Shown here piece after piece: positions 54,801-64,000 of a stretch of DNA of 64,000 bases. The translations under genes and the position numbers were made by a program. How positions within the stretch are numbered: position 1 is the first letter of the stretch; each line of letters starts with the position of its first letter. The stretch is from Phytophthora quininea (Eukaryota; Oomycota; Peronosporomycetes; Peronosporales; Peronosporaceae): assembly GCA_011947345.1 (NCBI GenBank), contig JAAVTG010000561.1, positions 372,001 through 436,000 of the forward strand, given 5' to 3'. The notes under the pieces are model-generated. The model made no database searches. It was not told the DNA's origin and was given only the letters and a program-made list of their open reading frames with translations.

Positions 54801-57098
54801 AATTGCTTGCCTGTTTGCTCAGCAGTCTGAGCGAGGATCTTAATCGAGTCGCGAAGAAACCCTATACCGAGCAGCCCGACAGTGACGGTCGATCAGATGC
54901 TTTGGTAGCGGAAGAGTGGTGGCAAAACCACCAAAAGCGCGAGTATTCGGTGATTGTCGCGCTGTTCACCGGACAGTACAAGAGCTTGCTGGAGTGCTCA
55001 GTCTGTCGGTATGAGTCGGCGCGCTTTGAGCCATTTACCTACTTGCAACTGTCCTTGCCGGAAAGTTCCTTCCGATCACTCGTTTTGACGATTATCTTTC
55101 GTACTGATCGTGTTCCGCTGCGCTTTTCAGTGCGAGTCCACAATGGTGACACGGTTCAGCAAATGAAGCAGCAAGTGACCGAGTTTTTGAACAAGATGGA
55201 GAAAGAAAATGTAGAGTCAGATGACAAAAAGGATGGAGAAGCGACAGAGGCAGATTGGACTAACGTTGTGATTGCGAGGACGTCGAATTTGCACACGATT
55301 GAAGTGATTCTTGAGGATAGATTGGAGCTGAACCAGATCCACGAGAAGGATCAATTGACTGCTTTCCAGCTTGATCGTGCGCAGGACCTGCTGCCTCCTA
55401 CCTTAACGGAGAATGCAGCTGAAAAAGAGACTGAAAAGGTCATGGAACAAGCAAACGACGACAATAAGAAAGACAACAGCACCTCAAAAGATAACGTAGA
55501 TGCTCCAACAAACGGAGATGGACATGTCAATGGCAATGGAACTGCGCATACTGGCAGCTTAGGTTCTACTGTAACCATCGAAGATCAAACTGGAGACAGC
55601 GATGTGGACGACGAGGATGAGGTGCTCCCACTGGGCACTTCAGTCTATGTTCGAATTGACAAGACAAAGGATGTGATAACTGCGCGTGTCATTGGGAGTA
55701 GCTCGACGACGGGTACAGTCAATGTGGCCTACCCGTCGGGTGTACGGCGGTATCATATCCCACTATCGAAAGTGATTGAGCGTCGCCAAGACGATGCGTT
55801 TATTTTCCTGGTGCACCGACGCGTGGAACGCTCGACCGATAGCTTTACAAATGCGCACATTACACGTCTGTTTGGTGCGCCACTGGTCATCCGAGTCTCG
55901 CTGCGTGCAACGACTCCGTACAATTTGTATATGCTCATATGGAATCGACTACGACGCATCTTTAATTGGCAGGAACCTCCAGCTCCATCAGATGTTGATG
56001 CTCCTAAGCGTGTCCGCACGAACGCGTCTTCCTTGGCCCTTGGAGAACATCTTTCGTTGACGAAATTTGGCTTTTGCTTACGTCTTGTCACTTCGCATGG
56101 TATTGGTTGTTCTCGTTGTGAATGGCTTGACGGGTGTTTAGGTTGTTTGCTGATGCCGTCTGCTCGAACACTCCTCCCACTTGCCGCTGAAGAAACCATT
56201 GCCATTGATTGGGACATCCGCACCCTGAAAGAGGAATATGACCCCATTCAGGCAAGTAAATTGGACTTTGATGCTTCGGTGCAGCAGCATCAACGACAAG
56301 ACAACCAACCGCTTAATCTGACGCACTGCATGGAGATGTTCACGGCCAAGGAAACGATCCCCGAGGCGTACTGTGGCCACTGCAAAACGCTGCGCCCTGC
56401 AACAAAAAGATGGACTTGTGGCGTCTTCCTCCGTTACTTGTGATCCACCTCAAGCGATTTTGCTTTACGCAGGTGTCTCGACGCAAACTGCATCATCTCG
56501 TAGACTTCCCGCTGAAAGGTCTTCAGCTGGACGACTTTGTTGCTCAACAGCGCGAGCCGCGTCGAGGTAGAGTGGGTGATTTGGAATATTGGTTGTTTTT
56601 GGGCGGCAAACTTGCGACCACTGAAGCGCCTTCGTCTACGAGCGGCAATGCTGGCAAACAGATGCGATCAGAGAGCCCGCGCCGAAACTCTTCAGCCGTT
56701 TTGGATGCGCCAGCTACGGCAACTTCCACCGTCCGCGCGGACGATGGCTTTGTCTACGATTTATATGCCGTAGTGAACCACGTGGGCGCACTCGGCGGGG
56801 ACACTACTTTGCGTACATTCTTAGCGAGCACGATGGCAAATGGAAATGCTTCAACGACCATCAGTGCAAAGACATTGACGAAAAAGAGGTGGTGTCTTCG
56901 ATGGCGTACATCCTGTTCTATCGTCGACGAGATACGGCTTGTACGGCAATTGAGCAGCTCTTTCCGCCGCTGCCAGCAGGAGCGCCAGGTACTGCTTCTA
57001 GTGCTGAAGACGCTGGCAGCGATAAGGCACAAGTGGATGAATTGCTGCAGCAGTCAAAGCTGGCCACGTCAGGCGGCAGCAACTGCGTTATTAGCTAG
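51879..57098 (+). CDS. USP32-type ubiquitin-specific protease with EF-hand region, DUSP and CAAX end
   Basis: Exons 51879-53019, 53100-53299, 53396-53679, 53753-54349 and 54411-57098. The start MGNLLSVG fits an N-myristoylation signal. An EF-hand-like region ([15 protein letters not shown]) is followed by a DUSP domain ([13 protein letters not shown]), a ubiquitin-like stretch, and the protease with its Cys box [18 protein letters not shown] and [20 protein letters not shown]. The His box reads NHVGALGG, a break, then [14 protein letters not shown]. The protein ends CVIS, a CAAX motif, as expected for USP32-like Golgi/endosomal deubiquitinases. One-base frame changes fall at runs 52023-52027, 52217-52219, 53781-53785, 56404-56408 and 56797-56800; each repair restores a conserved segment. 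About 1,640 residues, near the size of animal USP32. Confidence 0.92.
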
Positions 57099-57493
57099 AA
57101 TGTTTTCACGTTTTCGATGATGTTGACTCGAGTTCTAATGCAATGGATTCGGGGCGGCTTCCTTCTTACTACATAATGTATCGGTGTCATGTAGGCTGTC
57201 CCAGCGGCTGTGGGACAGGAAATCGGTTCTCGTCCCCGTCAGGATTGCTGAATGGCACCAGGGAGAATCACAAAGGAAATTGCAAGCTTTGCAGGGCATT
57301 GCGGATATGGTCAGGTGAGATCGATCAGCTCATGCAGCAGATACCCTCGTAAGCTTTCACAAGTCCAAGTGCGTGCTCCCATTCTTTATTCCGAAAACCA
57401 GAGTGCCACGTCTCTGCTTCTTCTCGAGTCCATTCTCCTAAGAAGCAAGTCCAGAGCCCCAAAGATTCTTCGAGTGACAATAGTGCTACCCGG
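57099..57493. other. Intergenic region with a small cysteine-rich frame
   Basis: A 69-codon plus-strand frame (57143-57352) encodes a Cys-rich peptide with MYRCHVGCPSGCG and NCKLCRALRIW. It could be a small zinc-binding protein or an upstream exon of the next gene, but nothing confirms it. Confidence 0.25.
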
Positions 57494-58653
57494 ATGTCCA
57501 CTTCACCGCGAAGCGAAAGCAGCAGCCAGCAGTCCCGAAAGAAGCAGAAAGTAGATACAGAGGAGTTCCAAAGGCAGATCAACGAGTTGCAACGAGAGAT
57601 CGCAGCAGTCAAGAAGAGACTCAGCTCGGTGGATCAGTCGACGAACCCGGCGCATGCCATCGGGAAAAAGTGTATCGAGATGAAGCAGCGTGCAACACTT
57701 TTGAAGCAAAAGCTGGCGGAACATTCGAACTGGATGCAGCAAATTAGCAGTCTCGTGGAAGCCGCGCCGTTGCTAGGCGTAGCTGTGCTTGTGGATACCA
57801 AGCAGCATCAAGTTGCCGGGAAGACCAAGCCTCGACTGAGCTCGCATTTACCTGATGGATGGGCTCAGCCGTCCCACAACCAATACCAAGCGATCTTGGA
57901 GCAGCGTCTGCGCGATGTGGTGGCGAAGTCCCAGCAGAACGTGGCGGAAATGCTGCAGAAAGCCTCTTCAAACGCGCCACCTTTTCATTTTCCGTTGCGA
58001 TTCGAGTCGCGCGGGTGGAGAGTTGCTGCCGGAGCAATCATGAATAAACAAGTTGGGTTTAGTTGCAGTCGCCGGTTACCTAGTGCGTCGACGAGCGCAG
58101 CTATCGATGTGGCGACTGTACTATGGGAATTCTTGCAGCGCGACGAAGTGTTGAGGACGTTCGTTCCGCTTGTCGTGGACTCGATGGTTGCCTTTCAAAA
58201 GACGACATCTCGCTGTCACGCCGCGTAGTGCAGCTTGGGCCCGAAGGATTACAGCAGAAAATGGTGACGGTGGAGTCGATTTCTTCCAGCCACGGCAAAG
58301 ACGAACAGGAAAGCGCTTGGCAAGTCTCCGTGGAAACGGTGCATGATCCCTACCTCTGCGCGTTCGTGGCGGAAGCATTCCGTGAACCTGCTGCCTCTGG
58401 GTCCGCCCCGCATGTAAATCGTGAGCTGGGCATGCTCAACAAGTTCGCTTGTTGTGCACATGCCTCGAAATCCAGGGATGGGATAGACATCTTGATGGTC
58501 GGCTCGGCGCGTTGTGATCTCTCTGGCTGCAGCAACCCGGCGTTTGATCTGCTCCAGCATATCGTGAGGCACGCACCTGTTTACGAAGACATCCACCTCG
58601 GCTCACTGCGAGCGTCATCCAGCTCGAAAGCAGCAGCGACTGCAATGCAGTAG
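57494..58653 (+). CDS. bZIP-like N-terminus with START-like C-terminal region
   Basis: The start MSTSPRSESSSQQSRKKQKV leads into a basic stretch and a heptad helix (EEFQRQINELQREIAAVKKR), resembling a short bZIP. A central region (GWAQPSHNQYQAILEQRLRD) and a C-terminal domain with FESRGWRVAAGAIMNKQVG, SISSSHGKDEQESAWQVS and SARCDLSGCSNPAFDLLQHI follow, laid out like a START-type fold seen in many oomycete proteins. The frame changes at the A-run 58197-58200; one added A continues as FQKDDISLSRRVVQLG. About 386 residues. Members of this type include oomycete mating-specific (M96-like) proteins, but that link is from memory of style only. Confidence 0.6.
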
Positions 58654-58691
58654 GATTTTGTCGATGGATTAGATGTTTTATGAGACGGTTC

Positions 58692-61600
58692 TCAGTCCGT
58701 CTCAGCTCTCCACTTGGCTGGTCGTTTCTTCAACTCGAAGGCTTCCTCGTCGTCGTCTTCCCAGTACACCGCGGGGGCATTGGATGATGTAGGCGAGAGC
58801 AGAGGGGCTATCATGGTCTTTGTCGACTCGGCAAGCGTTTGCGATAGCCATGCTAACAGAACGTGCATGATATCATGGTGCAGTTCACTCAATTCTATCA
58901 GTTCCTTCGTGGGGATCGCAAAAAGAGTGCATCGACCAAGCGCTGAGGCCCCTCCATGTGCAGTAGCGCTGACTACAAACGACTTCGAACACAACAAACG
59001 TGAGTATTTTGAATTCAGGCAAAGTATAAACACACAGCAGACCGTACCTCTTCTCCGAAGCAGTCTCCATCATGCAGCTTTGTCGCGGTGTGTGCGGTTG
59101 AATCAGCACCAGAATGTGTTATCTCTACCGAGCCATCGATGACAACATAGACACTTTCAACTTTAGTGTCTTGAGAATAAACCACATCGCCATGATTGAG
59201 CACAAGCACTCGAGACAGCTGAGCCACCAACGACACCTTGTCGTCGTCGAGATTCCCCATCAAATGAGAAGCCTTCAAGTGAATGCTCTTCTCGAAGTTT
59301 GTGTACTCGGCAGGGTCTGATAGCGATAGCAAACCTTTCGATACCAGTGTCCCGGAGCTTAAACTCCGTCCCAGTGCGATTGGCGGCGAATTACTGAGGC
59401 TGCAGCGTCTGCCTTTGATAGCTGGCATCGACAAAGGAACTCCGGTCCGTGAGCGACCGACATTGTAGAGGAACGACTTGGCCGCTCGGTCAACAGAGAG
59501 AGCTGCCTTGATGTTCGTCGTCAGAGATTCCGTCATTTTCAGCATCGGATGCAGTGATCCGCTACTGATATGGGTAGGATCGGTAGTTAAGGATGATCTT
59601 CGATCGCGACGAGGGAGGCTTCCAGATTGAGCAATAGCTCGAAGAGGCTGAACAGAGTCCATCAGTTAGCGAAGACACAAAGCAGATAATGTAGGGAGTA
59701 TGTACCTCGAAGTATAGCAGTTGAAGAGCCGAAGCCACTGCATTAAGCACGCCTCTAGACACTCGTGGGGTCTCCTTTATCAAAGCATCCAGCTCTTCTC
59801 GCGAGATACTTAAAAGAGTGCAGTCGGTTATTGCCGTAGCGGACGAAATATGCGTCCCAGCATGCAGCGAGTGCTGTAAAAGAGCAGCCTGCCCAACACA
59901 CGTGCCAAAGCCTAACTCGGCCAGAATCCTCCGGTTCTTGTGCAGCTGAACTGTGCCCGTAGCAACGACATACATCGCAGAAGCTGTATAGAGATCCATA
60001 CAGGATCAGCGACGGAATCGTTAAGGTCGAAGAGAGACACACGTACCGATATTGCCTTCGACTGCAAATGTGTCTCCGCACTTCACCTTCATCGGGACGA
60101 AATGATGCGAGATCACGCGCAATATACTAAGAGCGCACACGTTCTCAAACAGCGACGATACTCGAGGCAATTTGCCACCTGTCAAACGTGGAAGTTAGCT
60201 CAATATTGAAGACGGTAGTACGACACGATCTCCTTACCGCTATGTGCGAGAGTAACGGTGGCTCGTTATCTTCGAGAACCGTGAGAGATTCATATGGAAG
60301 AACTTCAGGACGACTGTGTAGCACGTAGAAGTGTCAACGATACCTCGTTCCAATATGGAGTGGACGTACATACCTGTGATACGTTTCCAGTAGCAACTCT
60401 TTCGTTAGCTCGTGCGTAAGCAACTGGGGATAATTTCATCTTGGAACGTCTGCTTTGCCGTATCGTCTAAATGCTCACTGTGGTCGGCTGCAATATGCAG
60501 AAAATATTGCAGAGCCAGCGCTGCTAGCTCCAGTCGCTCGTTCTGGCGCTTCATCACTTCCAGTAATATATCCACGCCATTTTTCCCGCCGTATTGCTCT
60601 TCAATCCTCTTCGCCATCTGCAATAACATTTTCAGTTTAAGTAAAAAAAAAAAAGCGTACGAGTGAAAATTTGCACCTTTACGGTAGCCTTCGTAACAGA
60701 TATCTTTGGGAAAAGCAGCGGCAACACTAAGCTCTTGTACGAAGACGGCAAGAGGTTCTCCAGTACTTCCTACATCAGCTGAGTCAGTTCTGTTCCTTGC
60801 GCATGGCAAACAAAACACTTCACATACCTGGATTGCAGAATGTACTTGGTCCAAATCGGATTGAAGACCCTCCAGGATAACAGCGACATCAAACTCCTTC
60901 GGAAACCCAGTGGCAAGCAACTTGAGAAGCAAGCGCAAAGTATCCTTTACACTGTGTTCGACATGTTGCAGTAACAAGGAGACGTCTCCTCAATATTTGT
61001 AGCCGTGCGTGGGCAAATGCGGTTGAACAATCCAAGAACGTGACGCATTTCATGAGCCTCGCGGATCTTGATCCCCAACGCATGGTGGATCGGATCCATC
61101 AATTGCGAAAAGGAATTCAGGGTTTTCTCATCCGTCGCGGCAACCTAAAGACAAGGGAAGCACGGAATCAATAACTAACAGGGAAGTAGACACATCAATG
61201 CCACGTACCAACGATAGGAGCGCATCAACCACCAACTCTTCCATGTCCACGTCCTCGCCGAAAAGATTTAGCAAGACGCCAGAACTCGCGACTACTTCGT
61301 AGCCATCTTCTATGATATTCCTTTGTACCTTCGAAGTAACTAATAGCGTCTCCGTCAAGTGCAGAAGAAAATCGAGCTTGTCTTCGAGCGGGAAATCACT
61401 GACGTCAAGCAGTTTAAGTGCACCAGCAAGCCCCTCCCTCTTGCTGCGGGTCCGATCGGCGGTAAGCATGTCACTGTCCTTACCATGCGAAGGCAGCTGA
61501 AGAATTTCTTCAGTGTACTGGCACAATGGTCCCCATAAAGCTGCAGACTCGAATCCTTTCAGCGCTGCAACAATTTGGGAACGAAGCACCGAGTCTGGGA

Positions 61601-63963
61601 GATGTTTCATCAAGGCGGGGATAAGCATCCGTGAATGACGAGAGCTATTTGTACAGCACTCCACTGCAGCTTGGACAATCTGTGGACGAGTGATGAAGGA
61701 GATACACGAGAAATCCATCACCAAGTAGCTCTGGCAGCTCCTTGCCAACGATCTTTAAGCCCACTACACGAGCCTCCAGCACCTGCATGACGACATCGTA
61801 AGACCTTTTTGCAGAATACATAAGTTATTAGAAAGATGGGTACTACCTTCTCTTCGTGGAGCAGCCGTTGAAGAATCACATTCGCCTCCTCGTCCATCCA
61901 ATCGGATAGACGCAGCAACGCCACCGCGGCACAAACTCCGACGGACTTGTCTTCCTCGCCGTTATGGAGGAGTGTGCGAAGCATTTCAGAGCACTGATCG
62001 GCATCCGAGTTGAACTTTTCATATCCGCACGCCAATATCGCAGCAACGCGCAGTTGCCGCGGCACCGCAATCGACTTATCCGTCACCAGCATCATTAGAT
62101 CCCTCGTATTGAAGATGCCAGTTGGGAATGTACTCGCGTCGGGAAGAATATACGATTCTTGGGCATGGAGAACAAACTCTCGTTTTGCAGCTATGTGTAG
62201 ATTTAGCAGACGCAGCTTCGTGTGCATTGGGGTCAGTGGTAACCCGTCTTGGTTTTTCTTGTAGAACAGAGCCCTCAATTCCTAGCAGAAACGTTAGACC
62301 TCATATTTCAAAGAAACCTACCATACAATAACTTTGAACAAACCTGAGAAAACAAGCCTATATGCTCGTGAGACAGCGAGCTTAACACAAAGTTCGCTTG
62401 GTTCTGTTCACCATTGACCAACGTTTCCTTGACCAAAAGGATCTACGGACACACGAAACCATCATGCTCAACACCAGGCCTATCCACTGTACTGCCTTGA
62501 AGACGGCTTACCTGGTCTGGGGTAAAATCAACCAAAGGAGACGTTAAATCCAGATATCCTTGGCGCAATGAAGCATAAAATTCCGAAGCGTATGACTTTC
62601 GAGCTGCCAGAGCGTCAACAAACCACGTTGTAGACGTAATAATCATCAAAAAGCTGTCAGAGAGAGAGAGAAAAGCTTAGCACGACACACAAACAAGACA
62701 TGACGCTCTGTTCGAACCTTGATGAGGACGTGCCAATAAATTGGGTAACCACAGTAGCCGTCAAAAACATCGACAGCACTGCTCCAAAATCCGTGACAGT
62801 GAGCGGAACGGGCCGCAGACGAAATTCTGGAAGCGCCCTCGCTCATTCTCATTGAATGGCAGCCACAGCAATTGCCGCGCCGGATTAAAAATGGCTTGTG
62901 ACACTGCGTTGTACAGTGCTCGAGTAAAAATCAACGAGTAAACAGACTAACACACCAGCACAATTATTGTCAGCAAGGACGCCAAGAAATCCTCGCAAAA
63001 ACTCACATTCGATACGTAGGTAGAAGCACCAAACAGGAAGATCGTCACCGGTAGCATACTGATGCCGTACATAACTCCAAAATGCGTGAAGAAGGGCCCT
63101 GACAAGAGTTGCATGGGGATCATCAGGAAGCTCTGCAGCCCGTTGATCATCGACAGCGACGACTTGACCTCGTCTTCAGGCTGCAGCGACACCACTGACA
63201 ACGTTGTATTATCTACCAGTACTCGCATGACCGTGGCCAGCATGTCAAAAAGCAGATATGCTTCAGATACGTCCTGTCCTGGATATCCCTGACAATGGCA
63301 GCAGACGACGTCGCTTCCTCTTGACTTTTCCCCGTTTTACTCTTCCAGTAGACTGCACTTTACTATTTGAAGTGAATTTCTCGGCTGAAACAAATAAAAC
63401 TCCAGCCACGAAGAACAAAATGGCTGAAGACGCCAGCAGGTTAAACTCCGTCGGCAAGTGGCTGCTCTGGATCGCTGGCAGCACCACAAAGCTCGCCAGT
63501 AAGCTGCCAAAAGTGGAGCCGAACGTAATCACTCCGAAAAACTTTTAGATTGCGCCACATCGAACGCCTTGGCACATAAATCCCAGAACTGTTGGGTTAA
63601 CCACTGCACCGACAGCTCAAGCCACAGGTAGAGCACCACGGAGACGACAGGGGCCAGCACAGGCGCCACTAGGGACAGCAGTGTTAGGAACAGTAGGACG
63701 AGCCCTAACACGGCAGGACTGGAGGCGTACAGCAGGCCAGGACGCGTCCCACGAGTCGCCAGCTGGTCGATTAATTGGGTCGCGATTGTAAGAGCGTAGG
63801 CCGTCGAGAGCGACAGCAGCAGCGTGAGCAGCGCCACGCTGGAGGCCGAGTAGCTGCGCAGGAAGATGGCGTCTCTGGAGATGGCGCCCAGCACGGACGA
63901 GCAGCACTGCAGCGTCCACAGCGCGCAGAAGAAGCCCACGCGCCGCAGCAGCTCGGCGTCCAT
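58692..63963 (-). CDS. Transporter-HEAT-cyclic-nucleotide-domain fusion protein, many exons
   Basis: From MDAELLRRVGFFCALWTLQC at 63963 the first third is a multi-span region: LTLLLSLSTAYALTIATQLI, LGLVLLFLTLLSLVAPVLAP, GVITFGSTFGSLLASFVVLP, AILFFVAGVLFV, LLFDMLATVMRVLVDN, TVTDFGAVLSMFLTATVVTQ. Its style and AIFNPARQLLWLP match TLC/Npt nucleotide transporters. The middle is HEAT/ARM-like helices (LRVAAILACGYEKF, VCAAVALLRLSDWMDEEANV). The end has two cyclic-nucleotide-binding folds (GTCVGQAALL, SSATAITDCTLLSIS; DGDCFGEE, LGRCTLFAIP). The phosphate-cassette Arg is not evident in either, so ligand binding is unsure. Frame changes at 63543-63546 and near 62848 are each one base. Roughly 1,400 residues in about fifteen exons; exon limits are only partly worked out. 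Confidence 0.65.
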
Positions 63964-64000
63964 GGCGGTGTGCTACGTCGTCAGTATCTCGACCCAATTT

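Noticed and set aside
3464..63963. Programmed ribosomal frameshifting as the cause of the frame breaks
   Set aside because: The breaks occur in unrelated genes at varied homopolymers without a common slippery site or downstream structure, and several genes need three to five shifts.

Overview
The window is oomycete genomic DNA, most likely from a Phytophthora/Pythium-type water mould. The evidence is a Crinkler effector N-terminus at the left edge, an AA17-type oomycete polysaccharide monooxygenase, two START/FYVE-like proteins, Crypton and Fanzor mobile genes, tightly packed genes and many 50-140 nt GT-AG introns.

Layout. 1-3.4 kb: partial Crinkler gene, a small membrane protein and a peroxisomal/mitochondrial-type carrier. 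3.4-10.4 kb: a protein with two degenerate nucleotide-cyclase domains, an IQ-motif protein and a membrane-anchored coiled-coil protein. 10.4-12.5 kb: poorly coding DNA with a decayed duplicate exon. 12.6-16.0 kb: three alkaline ceramidase genes, two inside a 1,247-bp tandem duplication. 16.3-26.5 kb: a TPR protein with FANCG-like pattern, a four-span membrane protein, an EF-hand/coiled-coil protein, an SPPL-type intramembrane protease, an acidic repeat protein and an EF-hand membrane protein. 26.9-34.3 kb: a mobile-element island with a Crypton tyrosine recombinase, a chromodomain gene, a tRNA-like sequence and a broken Fanzor (TnpB-like) gene with a strong 3' hairpin. 34.4-45.8 kb: a tiny serine palmitoyltransferase subunit gene, then a large membrane-protein gene present as two nearly identical inverted copies that enclose a Rab23-like GTPase and two START/FYVE genes. 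46-64 kb: two tandem EamA transporters, an AA17 LPMO, a PPR protein, a USP32-type ubiquitin protease, a bZIP-like protein and a very large transporter-HEAT-cyclic-nucleotide-domain fusion running to the right edge.

Functional themes are sphingolipid metabolism (ssSPT and ceramidases), membrane trafficking and ubiquitin (Rab23-like and USP32-like, both ending in the prenylation motif CVIS), plant interaction (Crinkler, AA17) and RNA-guided or recombinase-driven mobile DNA.

Most conserved genes are interrupted by single-base reading-frame breaks, nearly all equivalent to one missing base and mostly in homopolymers, with the domain continuing at once in the next frame. I read these mainly as assembly/base-calling errors, so such genes are annotated as whole loci across the break and not as pseudogenes. 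Exon limits come from GT/AG signals and frame continuity judged by eye. Family names rest on recognised motifs; no database search was possible.
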